This document shows positions 56,840-64,000 of a DNA stretch of 64,000 nt, in pieces. Both the position numbers and the translations under genes were made by a program. Numbering within the stretch: the first letter of the stretch is position 1; each line of letters starts with the position of its first letter. Origin of the DNA: Chromobacterium phragmitis. Lineage in GTDB: Bacteria > Pseudomonadota > Gammaproteobacteria > Burkholderiales > Chromobacteriaceae. The stretch is from assembly GCF_003325475.1 (NCBI RefSeq), contig NZ_CP029495.1:4526001-4590000 (forward strand), written 5' to 3'. The notes under the pieces were generated by a model. It ran no database searches. It was not told where the DNA came from and was given only the letters and a program-made list of their open reading frames with translations.

Positions 56840-57628
56840 ATGAAATCTTCCCGCATCGCCGCCTTGCTGTTGGCTGCCGCGATCAGCCTGCCGGTCGCCG
56901 CGGAGTCGATCGCAGTGGTCAACGGCGCCGCCATCGACAAATCCGAACTCGACGCAGCAGTCGCCAACGTGGTGCAGAACAGCGGCGGCAAAGTACAGGA
57001 CAGCCCCGAGCTGCGCGAGCAGTTGAAGAACTCTCTGATCGGCCGCCAGCTGATCCTGCAAGAGGCTTCTCGCCGCGGCCTGGACAAGCAGCCGGCTTTC
57101 GTCAAGCGCATGGACGAAGTGCGCGCCGAGCTGCTGCGCGACGCCTTGTTCGCCGACATCGCCGAAAAAGCCAATGTCGGCGACGCCCAGATCAAGGCCC
57201 GCTACGACGAGATGGCCTCACAGCTCTCCGGCACCAAGGAAGTCCACGCTTATCAAATCACGCTGGGCAGCGAGGCCGACGCGCAAAAAGTCATCGCGCA
57301 ACTGAAAAAGGGCGCCAAGTTCGACGAGTTGGTCAAGACCCGTTCCATCGACCCCAACGCCAAGCAAAGCGGCGGCGACATGAACTGGGGCAATCTGTCC
57401 CGCATGGAGCCCAAACTGGCCGACGCGCTCAAGGCCATCGCCAAAGGCCAAATCAGCGCCGCGCCTTATCAATCGCCATTGGGTTGGCACGTATTCAAGG
57501 TTGCCGACGTCCGCAATGCCCAGCTTCCGCAGCTTGACGCGGTGAAGCCCCAAATTGCCCGCCAGCTGCAGGAAGAAGCCATTGCCAAGGCCGTGGAAGA
57601 CCTGCGCGCCAAGAGCAAGATCCAGTAA
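56840..57628 (+). CDS. Periplasmic parvulin-type peptidyl-prolyl isomerase
   Basis: This 262-residue protein has a signal peptide cleaved near residue 21 (Ala-Ala-Glu). A SurA-like N-terminal helical chaperone region follows (Arg-Gln-Leu-Ile-Leu-Gln-Glu-Ala), then one parvulin domain at about 130-228 with Ser-Gly-Gly-Asp-Met-Asn-Trp-Gly and Gly-Trp-His-Val. It helps fold exported proteins. It lies 20 bases after bolA and 28 before a paralogue of the same size. Confidence 0.92.
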   Translation: MKSSRIAALLLAAAISLPVAAESIAVVNGAAIDKSELDAAVANVVQNSGGKVQDSPELREQLKNSLIGRQLILQEASRRGLDKQPAFVKRMDEVRAELLRDALFADIAEKANVGDAQIKARYDEMASQLSGTKEVHAYQITLGSEADAQKVIAQLKKGAKFDELVKTRSIDPNAKQSGGDMNWGNLSRMEPKLADALKAIAKGQISAAPYQSPLGWHVFKVADVRNAQLPQLDAVKPQIARQLQEEAIAKAVEDLRAKSKIQ

Positions 57629-57656
57629 CCCCTCCTTAATCCGGGAATAGAACAAC

Positions 57657-58439
57657 ATGCGTAAACTCCTGCTGCAAACTGCCCTGGTAGCCGCTTTCGC
57701 CGGCAGCGCCATCGCCGTGGCCGGTCCGACCGTGAACGGCCAGCCGATCTCCGACGCTCGCATCGACGTCGTGGTCAAAATGATGGAAGCCCAGGGCCAG
57801 AACGTGAATCCTCAAGCCCGCGATCAGATCAAGGAGCAACTGGTGAACGCCGAGGTGCTGCGTCAGGAGGCCGTGAAAAAGGGCCTGGACAAATCGCCCG
57901 AGTTCGCCGCCGAAGTGGCCAACATGCAAGCGATGGCGCTGGCCAGCCGTCTGATCAAGGACTACGAAAAGGCCAATCCGGTCAGCGAAGCCGACTTGAA
58001 GGCCGAGTACGACAAACAGGTTGCAGCGATTCCGGAAGTCAAGCAATACCATGCCCGCCATATCCTGGTGAAGACTGAAGCCGAAGCCAAGGCCGTGATC
58101 GAAGCGCTGAAGAAGGGCAAGGCCTTCGACAAGCTGGCCAAGGAAAAGTCGATGGACCCGGGCAGCAAGAACAAGGGCGGCGATCTGGAATGGCAGGAAG
58201 CCAGCATTTTCGCCGCTCCGTTCTCCGAGGCGATGACCAAGCTGGCCAAAGGCGAAGTGACCGCCAAGCCGGTGAAGACCGAGTATGGCTGGCATGTGAT
58301 CAAGCTGGACGACGTTCGCAGCCAACGCAACGTGCCGCAACTGGAGGAAGTTCGTCCCCAACTGACTCAGCACGTCATGAGCGCTCGCATCGAGAAGTAC
58401 ATCGCCGACCTGAAGGCCAAGGCGCAGATCCAGCAATAA
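57657..58439 (+). CDS. Periplasmic parvulin-type peptidyl-prolyl isomerase (paralogue)
   Basis: This 260-residue protein has a signal peptide ending near residue 22 and the same order of helical chaperone region and parvulin domain. Its motifs include Tyr-His-Ala-Arg-His-Ile-Leu-Val, Lys-Gly-Gly-Asp-Leu-Glu-Trp and Tyr-Gly-Trp-His-Val-Ile-Lys. It is diverged from its upstream neighbour but plainly related, so an old tandem duplication. An intrinsic terminator follows directly. Confidence 0.93.
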   Translation: MRKLLLQTALVAAFAGSAIAVAGPTVNGQPISDARIDVVVKMMEAQGQNVNPQARDQIKEQLVNAEVLRQEAVKKGLDKSPEFAAEVANMQAMALASRLIKDYEKANPVSEADLKAEYDKQVAAIPEVKQYHARHILVKTEAEAKAVIEALKKGKAFDKLAKEKSMDPGSKNKGGDLEWQEASIFAAPFSEAMTKLAKGEVTAKPVKTEYGWHVIKLDDVRSQRNVPQLEEVRPQLTQHVMSARIEKYIADLKAKAQIQQ

Positions 58440-58456
58440 GCATCCGCGCTGGCTCG

Positions 58457-58484
58457 ACGGGGACGGCCTGCCGTCCCCGTTTTG
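58457..58484 (+). terminator. Intrinsic terminator after the isomerase pair
   Basis: ACGGGGACGG, a CCTG loop and CCGTCCCCGT form a perfect 10-bp stem followed by TTTTG, 17 bases after the stop codon. Confidence 0.88.
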
Positions 58485-58620
58485 CTTGACAGCGCCCCCC
58501 TCCGCGCTTACCTTCGCGCACATTCGCAAGCAGGTCCGCCCTGCCCTTGTCGCTCGCTGCCGTCGGCAGCCCATCCGGAAGCGCCATTAGCCGGCCGCTC
58601 TCCCTTTACAGGAAACTCAG

Positions 58621-59349
58621 ATGACCATCACCGTCAACGGCGTTGAAATCAGCGAAGACATGATCGCCTCCCAGCTGGACCACTACGCAGACACCCCCAG
58701 CCCGCGCGACACCGCCATCCAGCAGCTGATCCTGCACACGCTGCTGGTGCAGCAGGCCAAGAGCGAAGGCCTGGACGTGGCCGACGAGCAACAGGCCATC
58801 CAGGCCCTGCTGGACCAGAAACTGGAAGTGCAGCCCATCGACGAAGCCAGCTGCCGCGAGTTCTACGAACGTTATCCCGAGCGTTTCAACACCGGCGAAA
58901 GCGCCGTGGCCAACCATATCCTGCTGCCCAAGGGCGAAGGCCTGGAAGCCGGCCTGATCAAGGCCAAGGCCGAAGGCATCCTGGCCGAGGTGCAAGCCAG
59001 CCCGTCGCGCTTCGCCGCGCTGGCGCAGGAACACTCCACCTGCCCGTCCGGCAAGCAAGGCGGCGGTCTCGGCCAGTTCGGCCGCGGCCAGATGGTGCCG
59101 GAATTCGAGCAAGCCGTATTCAGCACCGAAGCTGGCCAGATCACCCCGCGCCTGGTGGAAACCCAGTTCGGCTACCACATCATTCAGGTGGAACAGCGCG
59201 AGCAAGGCGGCAAGATCGGTTTCGATGAGATTCAGGAGCGCCTGCAACAGTACCTGACCGACATGGCGGTCAACCAAGCCATGCACGAATACCTGAACAT
59301 GCTGGTTTCCGCCGCCGAAATCAGCGGCTACCAGATGACCGCCGCCTGA
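58621..59349 (+). CDS. Parvulin-type peptidyl-prolyl isomerase (cytoplasmic, NifM-like)
   Basis: This 242-residue protein lacks a signal peptide, unlike its two upstream neighbours. A helical region (residues 1-95) precedes a parvulin domain at about 95-200 with Ala-Asn-His-Ile-Leu-Leu-Pro, Cys-Pro-Ser-Gly-Lys-Gln-Gly-Gly-Gly-Leu-Gly and Phe-Gly-Tyr-His-Ile-Ile. Layout is as in NifM and PpiD-like isomerases. It is separated from the others by a terminator and 180 bases, so it has its own promoter. Confidence 0.9.
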   Translation: MTITVNGVEISEDMIASQLDHYADTPSPRDTAIQQLILHTLLVQQAKSEGLDVADEQQAIQALLDQKLEVQPIDEASCREFYERYPERFNTGESAVANHILLPKGEGLEAGLIKAKAEGILAEVQASPSRFAALAQEHSTCPSGKQGGGLGQFGRGQMVPEFEQAVFSTEAGQITPRLVETQFGYHIIQVEQREQGGKIGFDEIQERLQQYLTDMAVNQAMHEYLNMLVSAAEISGYQMTAA

Positions 59350-59363
59350 GCGACGGCCCCGCG

Positions 59364-60677
59364 TCACCTAGCCGCCCGCGTCCCGCCGGCGGCTTTTTTC
59401 ACGCTCGCCGCAGCCGGCAACTGGCGCAGGCTGGCCGCCACCGGCTGGGAGAAGGCGTAGCCGTCGCGACGATCCCAGTTGATGGACCACGTCATCGCGC
59501 CGCGGAAGCTCGGGTAGGCCTGCGCCGGCTTGACCGCTCCGCACCCCTGCAGCGCGGTCAGGCAAGTCAGCGCTTTGGCGACGGTGTCCGGCGTGACGAA
59601 GCCGGAATTGGCCGAACTGCGCCCGGAGGGCACGCCGAAGGCCACCTGATCCGGCCTGAGGCCCTTGAAGCTGCCGGACGCGCCATTGCCGATGGCGAAG
59701 CCCTCGATCAGCATCTTGCTGCCCCCTACCAGCATGTCCACCGACCCCTCGGCCAACGCGCCGGTGGAATACGGCGAATACAGCCCGCCATTGTTGTAAT
59801 ACTGCACGTGGATCACCGAGAGCTCGTCGCGCAGGCCGTCGATGATGGGCAGATAGGCGCCCCAGTTGCCGCCGTAGGCCACATAACCGCCCTGGACATA
59901 GGGATGCTCGGGCGCCATCGACAGATAGAAACGCGGTCCGATCTTGGCCTTCAGTTGTTTCACCGCGGTCACCAGATTGCTCACGACCGGCGCGCCCACC
60001 GATACTCCGCTCTCCAGATCCAGATCGATGCCGTCAAAACCATACTGGCCGATGATGGCGGCCAGACTGTTGACGAAATTCTGAGTCTGAGCCGCGCTGT
60101 TCAGCGTCACCGACCCGTTCTGCCCGCCCAGCGACAACACCACCCTCTTGCCCTTTGCCTGCTTGGCGCGGATGTCCTGGATGAACTGAGCGGCGCTGCC
60201 GGCAGCCGGGTCAAGCGCGAAGCTGACGTTGCCGTTGCCCGCGTCGTCGGCGAAGGCCACCACGATCACGTCCCAGTCATCGGACACCTGGGACAACGGG
60301 AAGGCCGGCCCGCTGGGATTGGCGAAATTGTGCCAATAACCCACCAGCGCGTGTTTGGCGAAAGGCGCGGGATCTCCCGGCGGCGGACTCGGCGGAGCGG
60401 GAGGATTCGGCGGCGCGGGCGGAGTCGGATCGCCGCCTTCGCAGCCGCCGCCAGCCTTCCACAAAGTCGGCGTCGCGGCGGGGTTCCAGTTGGCGCCGGG
60501 ATAAGCGGTATGTGACACCAAGGCGGTGTAATTGGCGCTCTGGTAGGCCACCACATCGCCAGCCTGGTAAGCCCTCCCCTCCGCCCAAGCCTGGCAAGCC
60601 GCCCAAGCAGCCTGGCCCTGCGCCAGCCATGCCGCCGCGGCCAATAGCTGGCCCGCTTCTCTCATCGTCATCCGCAT
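59364..60677 (-). CDS. Secreted GH18 chitinase with chitin-binding module
   Basis: This 437-residue protein has a signal peptide ending near residue 26 (Ala-Trp-Ala). A CBM5/12 chitin-binding module spans about 28-75 (Tyr-Gln-Ala-Gly-Asp-Val-Val-Ala-Tyr and Trp-Asn-Pro), followed by a Pro-rich linker at 83-105 and a GH18 barrel. The barrel carries Ser-Leu-Gly-Gly at 182-185 and the catalytic Phe-Asp-Gly-Ile-Asp-Leu-Asp-Leu-Glu at 214-222 (Glu222 acid/base). It hydrolyses chitin outside the cell. Its promoter region contains a tandem TTGGTAT repeat. Confidence 0.95.
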   Translation of the reverse strand: MRMTMREAGQLLAAAAWLAQGQAAWAACQAWAEGRAYQAGDVVAYQSANYTALVSHTAYPGANWNPAATPTLWKAGGGCEGGDPTPPAPPNPPAPPSPPPGDPAPFAKHALVGYWHNFANPSGPAFPLSQVSDDWDVIVVAFADDAGNGNVSFALDPAAGSAAQFIQDIRAKQAKGKRVVLSLGGQNGSVTLNSAAQTQNFVNSLAAIIGQYGFDGIDLDLESGVSVGAPVVSNLVTAVKQLKAKIGPRFYLSMAPEHPYVQGGYVAYGGNWGAYLPIIDGLRDELSVIHVQYYNNGGLYSPYSTGALAEGSVDMLVGGSKMLIEGFAIGNGASGSFKGLRPDQVAFGVPSGRSSANSGFVTPDTVAKALTCLTALQGCGAVKPAQAYPSFRGAMTWSINWDRRDGYAFSQPVAASLRQLPAAASVKKAAGGTRAAR

Positions 60678-61013
60678 CGGGTATCTCCTCGCGTCGGTTA
60701 AATGGGTGCTTTATTGGTATCAAATTGGTATTTAATCGTATGTCGCCAGCAGTAGCATTCAAGCGAAAAATGTCAAATAAATATCAATCCATCTGCAAAC
60801 TACAATTCATTCACGCTATCGCATTCGGATAAGGATGGCGCGCCCTGATCTTCGGTTCCTCCACCCAGCCTCTCGGCCGGGCCGCCGGGATTGCCTGGCA
60901 ATGGATACGCTCAATGCCGCGCCGGCGCTTTCGCTTTTCGCCCGTCGCTTCTGTCTTTTGCCATCCTGTCCATTTGCTATCCTGAATGCATTACCCGCAG
61001 CAAGGAGCGAGAC
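60678..61013. promoter_or_regulatory. Divergent chitinase/globin control region
   Basis: This 336-base AT-rich gap holds the chitinase promoter. TTGGTAT occurs at 60714-60720 and 60725-60731, an 11-base period on one face of the helix, about 37 bases upstream of the chitinase start. GntR-type regulators of amino-sugar use have been reported to bind TGGTAT-containing sites, so these are candidate operators. The last 120 bases look GC-rich but have no convincing gene. Confidence 0.45.
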
Positions 61014-61460
61014 ATGTCCCTCACCCAGCAGCAAATCCGCCTGGTCCAGGAAAGCTTCGCCAAGGTGGAGCCCATCGCCGACGACGCCGCCAAGCTGTTC
61101 TACGACAAGCTGTTCGAATACGCGCCCGATCTGCGCTCGCTGTTCAAGAAAGACATGGCGACGCAGCGGCACATGCTGATGTCGACGCTGAAGCTGGCGG
61201 TCAAGGGCCTGGACGATCTGCAGCAGCTGGCGCCGGTGCTGAACAAGCTTGCCCAGCGCCACGTCGATTACGGGGTCAAGCCCGGCGACTACACGCCGGT
61301 CGGCAACGCCCTGCTGTGGACGCTGAAACAAGGGCTCGGGGAGGAGGCCTGGACTCAGGAGCTGCGCGCCGCCTGGGTGGACACCTTCCGCTTGATGGCG
61401 ACGGTGATGAAGCAGGCCGCCTATCCGGAGCAGCTGCCGACGTCCCACGCTGAAGAATGA
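61014..61460 (+). CDS. Single-domain bacterial globin (Vgb/flavohaemoglobin type)
   Basis: This 148-residue globin has the helix pattern of flavohaemoglobin head domains: Ile-Arg-Leu-Val-Gln-Glu-Ser-Phe at the start, Tyr-Asp-Lys-Leu-Phe, the proximal His in Gln-Arg-His-Val-Asp-Tyr-Gly-Val, then Tyr and Gly-Asn-Ala-Leu-Leu-Trp-Thr-Leu. The distal Gln position lies in Met-Ala-Thr-Gln-Arg. No reductase domain follows. It may bind oxygen or detoxify NO. ATG 61014 fits the family start and follows AAGGAG. Confidence 0.92.
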   Translation: MSLTQQQIRLVQESFAKVEPIADDAAKLFYDKLFEYAPDLRSLFKKDMATQRHMLMSTLKLAVKGLDDLQQLAPVLNKLAQRHVDYGVKPGDYTPVGNALLWTLKQGLGEEAWTQELRAAWVDTFRLMATVMKQAAYPEQLPTSHAEE

Positions 61461-61486
61461 AAAAACCGCCCCTCCCGGAGGAGCGG
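61460..61486 (-). terminator. Intrinsic terminator of the DsbA-family gene
   Basis: On the minus strand CCGCTCCTCC and GGAGGGGCGG form a 10-bp stem with one mismatch, followed by six T. It starts where the globin gene stops, so the convergent genes share this space. Confidence 0.75.
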
Positions 61487-61512
61487 CGGCAAAGGGTGGA
61501 CTTCAAAATGGC

Positions 61513-62193
61513 TTAGCGGCAACTGTCTGGCGTGCAGAACAGCGCGTCGTCGACCGACTCGGCCTTCGGCAGGCGCTCGGCAAGCGCGGCGGCCAGTTGC
61601 GCGGGCTTGCCCAGCCAGCCGGACAACTCCAGCCGCTCCAGCTTGCCGTCCTGCTCCAGCACCACCGACGGGAAACCGCGCAAGCCCAAACGGCCCATCT
61701 GGCGGCGAGTGTCGTCGATGTGCGTTTCGGCCTCGTCTCGAGCGGACTGCCAGGCCGTCCGGAAGGATGCCGCGTCCGCGCCCAGCTCCGTCGCCAATTC
61801 GCTCAGCACCGAGAACTCAGCGATGCGGCGCCCTTCCTGGTAATGGGCGCGCTGGATGCGGGCCAGCATCGCCAGAGGCAGGATGCCCAGCGTGTCCGCC
61901 GCCAACACCGCCGCGATCGGCAGGTTGGAAGCCAGCGGCGCGCCGATGTCGTTCAGCAAACCATCGTAGTACGCGTCACCGAAAGGCTGGCCGCTCATCT
62001 GGGCGATGCGCTTGTCGTGCGGCATCACGTAAGCGCGCCAGTCAGCGGTGATCACGCGGCCCTCTTCCTCATCTATCATGCCGCCGGCGTGCATTTCCAC
62101 GCTGACGCCGGGCAGCGCGGCCGCTGCCTGCAGCAGCGGGGAGGCGCCGTAGCACCAGCCGCACAGCGGGTCGTAGAAGTAATGCAGTTTCAT
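61513..62193 (-). CDS. DsbA-family thiol oxidoreductase
   Basis: This 226-residue protein has an N-terminal thioredoxin strand Leu-His-Tyr-Phe-Tyr-Asp-Pro-Leu followed by the redox motif Cys-Gly-Trp-Cys at residues 11-14. A helical insertion and Gly-Leu-Arg-Gly-Phe-Pro-Ser-Val with the cis-Pro near 185 follow. No signal peptide is seen, so it is probably a cytoplasmic FrnE-like member. It ends in a Cys-containing tail. It lies five bases downstream of the MBL-fold gene and is likely co-transcribed. Confidence 0.88.
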   Translation of the reverse strand: MKLHYFYDPLCGWCYGASPLLQAAAALPGVSVEMHAGGMIDEEEGRVITADWRAYVMPHDKRIAQMSGQPFGDAYYDGLLNDIGAPLASNLPIAAVLAADTLGILPLAMLARIQRAHYQEGRRIAEFSVLSELATELGADAASFRTAWQSARDEAETHIDDTRRQMGRLGLRGFPSVVLEQDGKLERLELSGWLGKPAQLAAALAERLPKAESVDDALFCTPDSCR

Positions 62194-62198
62194 GCTGG

Positions 62199-63059
62199 TC
62201 ACCACTTCATCTCGCCCTTGCGCACCTTGGCGCCCAGCTCCAGCGTGGAGACTTCGGCCGCGTTCGGGTAGGCCTGCTTCATCGCCTCGATCAGCTCGCC
62301 GCTGTTGCGGGTTTCGGCATTCTTGGCTTCGAAGGTCTTCAGGTAGTCGCGGGTATAGCGGATGGCGGACACGTCCATCTTGTCGCCGGCGATCATGTGG
62401 CCCGGCACCACCACTTCCGGCTTCAACGCTTCCATGTCGTCCAGCTGCTTGTACCAGCCTTTGCGTTCGGCGTCGTTCTGAGTGTCGGCGGTCCATACAT
62501 GCATGCCGGAGTAGATGCCCACGTTGCCGACGATGGCGCGGATGGACGGAATCCACATATAGCCGCGGTGCGCCATCACGCCCTTGGTGTCGCGCAGTTC
62601 CAGCGCCTTGCCTTCCAGCATGATTTTGTCAGTCTTCAACGCGGTCGGCAGCAGCGGCTTGGCTTGCGGCGCGTTGGCGCCCATCTTCGGGCCCCAGAAC
62701 GCTACCTTGCCCTTCACATTGCCCTTGATGTGGGCCAGCACTTCCGGCGCGGCCACCAGCTCGGCCTTGGGGAAAATCTGCTTCAGCACCGAAGCGCCGA
62801 AATAGTAGTCCGGATCGGCCTGGCTCACGTAGATGGTTTTCAGGTTCTTGCCGCTGTCCAGCACCTTGGCGGCGATGCGGTAGGCGTCGGCGCGGGTGAA
62901 GCCGGTGTCGATCAGCACGGCGTCCTTGTCGCCGGTGACCAGCACGGAAGAAACATTGAAGCTGTTGCCGTCGGCGTTGTACACCGACAGTTTCAGGTCG
63001 CCCGCATGGGCGAAACCGGCGGCGGCGAGAGCGGCGGCGATCAGGGTTTGGCGGATCAT
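62199..63059 (-). CDS. Exported MBL-fold protein with degenerate metal site
   Basis: This 286-residue protein has a signal peptide ending near residue 19 (Ala-His-Ala) and a metallo-beta-lactamase fold (Asp-Ala-Val-Leu-Ile-Asp-Thr-Gly-Phe near 46-54). Where active enzymes have His-x-His-x-Asp-His it has Gln80-Ala-Asp82-Pro-Asp84-Tyr85, so three His ligands are missing, while the later Pro-Gly-His is kept. It may not be a normal zinc hydrolase. GGAG before ATG 63059 decides the start. It is divergent from a LysR regulator that may control it. Confidence 0.87.
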   Translation of the reverse strand: MIRQTLIAAALAAAGFAHAGDLKLSVYNADGNSFNVSSVLVTGDKDAVLIDTGFTRADAYRIAAKVLDSGKNLKTIYVSQADPDYYFGASVLKQIFPKAELVAAPEVLAHIKGNVKGKVAFWGPKMGANAPQAKPLLPTALKTDKIMLEGKALELRDTKGVMAHRGYMWIPSIRAIVGNVGIYSGMHVWTADTQNDAERKGWYKQLDDMEALKPEVVVPGHMIAGDKMDVSAIRYTRDYLKTFEAKNAETRNSGELIEAMKQAYPNAAEVSTLELGAKVRKGEMKW

Positions 63060-63200
63060 AAGGTGACTCCTTGGTCTAATGCCGGCGCCCGCCGGCGGGT
63101 TGAACTGCGTTTCAATGAAGATGCGCACACTATAAGCGCAGGAATCGATCCAATAAATGGGTTAAACTGCACATTATTGTTTCTCAAATCGTACATATAA

Positions 63201-64000
63201 ATGGACCGACTCACCGCCATGCAGGTATTCGCCGAAGTCGCCCAATTGGGCAGCTTCACCGCCGCCGGCGACAAGCTGGACATGTCCCGCCCCATGGTCA
63301 CCCGTTACGTCGAAGAGCTGGAGCAATGGCTGGGCGTGCGGCTGCTGCAACGCTCCACCCGCAAAGTCACGCTCACCGACGCCGGCCTGGCCTGTCTTGC
63401 CCGCTGCCGGCAGATGCTGGAACTGGCGGACGAGGTCCGCGCCGACGCCAGCCAGCGCGACGGCCAGGTTCGGGGCCTGCTGCGCGTGGCCGCCAGCACC
63501 TCCTTCGGCCTCGCGGTGCTCGGCGACGCGGTGGCGGAGTTCAGCGAGCGCCATCCCCAGCTGCGGGTGGATCTGCAGCTGGGCGACCGCGCGGTCAACC
63601 TGATTGAAGAAAGAATAGACCTCGCCATCCGCATTACCAACGAACCCGATCCCGGCCTGGTGGGCCGCCGGCTATGCGACTGCCGCTCGCTGCTGGTGGC
63701 CTCGCCAGCCTACCTGGCCCGCCACGGCGCGCCCGCCGCGCCCGAAGACCTTGAACGCCATCGCTGCCTCAGCTACAGCAACTTCGGCCGCAGCGAATGG
63801 AAGCTGACGCGCGGCGGCGAGGAAAGGCGGGCGCGGGTGGCGGGCAACATCAGCGCCAACGAAGCCAGCGCGCTGCTCAGCGCCGCCATCGCCGGGGCCG
63901 GCGTCGCGATGCAGCCCAGCTATCTGGCCGCGCCCCATGTCAGCCGGGGCGAGCTGGTGGCCTTGCTGCCGGACTGGCAGCCCATGGTGCTGGGCATACA
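63201..64000 (+). CDS. LysR-family transcriptional regulator, 5' part
   Basis: The frame begins at ATG 63201 and is open to the window edge (266 residues seen; the family is about 300). The N-terminal winged helix reads Met-Gln-Val-Phe-Ala-Glu-Val-Ala, Gly-Ser-Phe-Thr-Ala-Ala-Gly and Leu-Gly-Val-Arg-Leu-Leu-Gln-Arg-Ser-Thr-Arg, followed by a linker helix and a type 2 periplasmic-binding-like sensor domain. It is divergently placed to the MBL-fold/DsbA pair across 141 bases, the usual arrangement for a LysR activator and its targets. Confidence 0.93.
   Translation, partial: MDRLTAMQVFAEVAQLGSFTAAGDKLDMSRPMVTRYVEELEQWLGVRLLQRSTRKVTLTDAGLACLARCRQMLELADEVRADASQRDGQVRGLLRVAASTSFGLAVLGDAVAEFSERHPQLRVDLQLGDRAVNLIEERIDLAIRITNEPDPGLVGRRLCDCRSLLVASPAYLARHGAPAAPEDLERHRCLSYSNFGRSEWKLTRGGEERRARVAGNISANEASALLSAAIAGAGVAMQPSYLAAPHVSRGELVALLPDWQPMVLGI

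Overview
The window is high-GC DNA from what is most likely a betaproteobacterium of the order Neisseriales, probably Chromobacterium or a close relative. This is inferred from GC-rich codon use, the pepA-holC block divergent from lptF-lptG, glnD, the yciB-yciI-bolA-parvulin cluster, a secreted GH18 chitinase with a CBM5/12 module and a single-domain globin. No rRNA gene and no CRISPR array was seen.

Region 1 (1 to about 27,074) is the right-hand part of a P2-like (Peduovirinae) prophage. The order is spanin ends, TraR/DksA zinc finger, R, S, V, W, J, I, H, G, FI, FII, E/E', T, U, D, then an accessory stretch, the lysogeny switch, an Ogr homologue, a Toprim primase-helicase replacing P2 gpA, small early genes and a tyrosine integrase. 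The capsid and packaging genes must lie left of the window. The right end is a 46-bp copy of the 3' part of tRNA-Thr(UGU), read as the attachment-site remnant. Two late operons, V and FI, carry matching upstream dyads and -10-like boxes with identical geometry, as expected for Ogr-activated promoters. A -1 frameshift heptamer joins E to E'.

The prophage carries four AT-rich or inverted cargo islands. Between S and V is an inverted pair: a Gly/His-rich protein and a 55-residue membrane peptide. Between G and FI is an inverted LuxR-type regulator with a partner. Between D and a degraded second copy of the D 3' end is an inverted RelA/SpoT-type alarmone synthetase overlapped by a 68-residue ORF, which looks like a toxic small alarmone synthetase module. 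Between that and the repressor lie an FRG-domain protein, a lipoprotein, a pair made of a soluble protein and a multi-pass membrane protein reminiscent of lambda RexA/RexB, and a PH/SHOCT protein. The Rex-like pair and the alarmone synthetase are the best candidates for undescribed anti-phage functions.

Region 2 (27,226 to about 35,290), just outside the attachment remnant, is a minus-strand type I restriction-modification operon (hsdM, hsdS, hsdR) with an Mrr-like nuclease gene at its end. It is followed by a decayed IS3-family element.

Region 3 (35,387 to 64,000) is core chromosome. It holds a cobalamin adenosyltransferase, a 990-residue very acidic protein, holC and pepA, divergent lptF-lptG-glnD, a frameshifted acetyltransferase, an alpha/beta hydrolase, a MaoC-type dehydratase behind a perfect operator-like palindrome, a solute-binding protein, guaC behind a structured leader, a ParA-like ATPase, a HAD phosphatase, a DHH phosphoesterase and a YigZ-family protein. 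These are followed by an NfeD/SPFH pair, yciB-yciI-bolA, three parvulin-type isomerases, a chitinase, a globin, a DsbA-family protein, an MBL-fold protein lacking its zinc ligands and the start of a LysR regulator.
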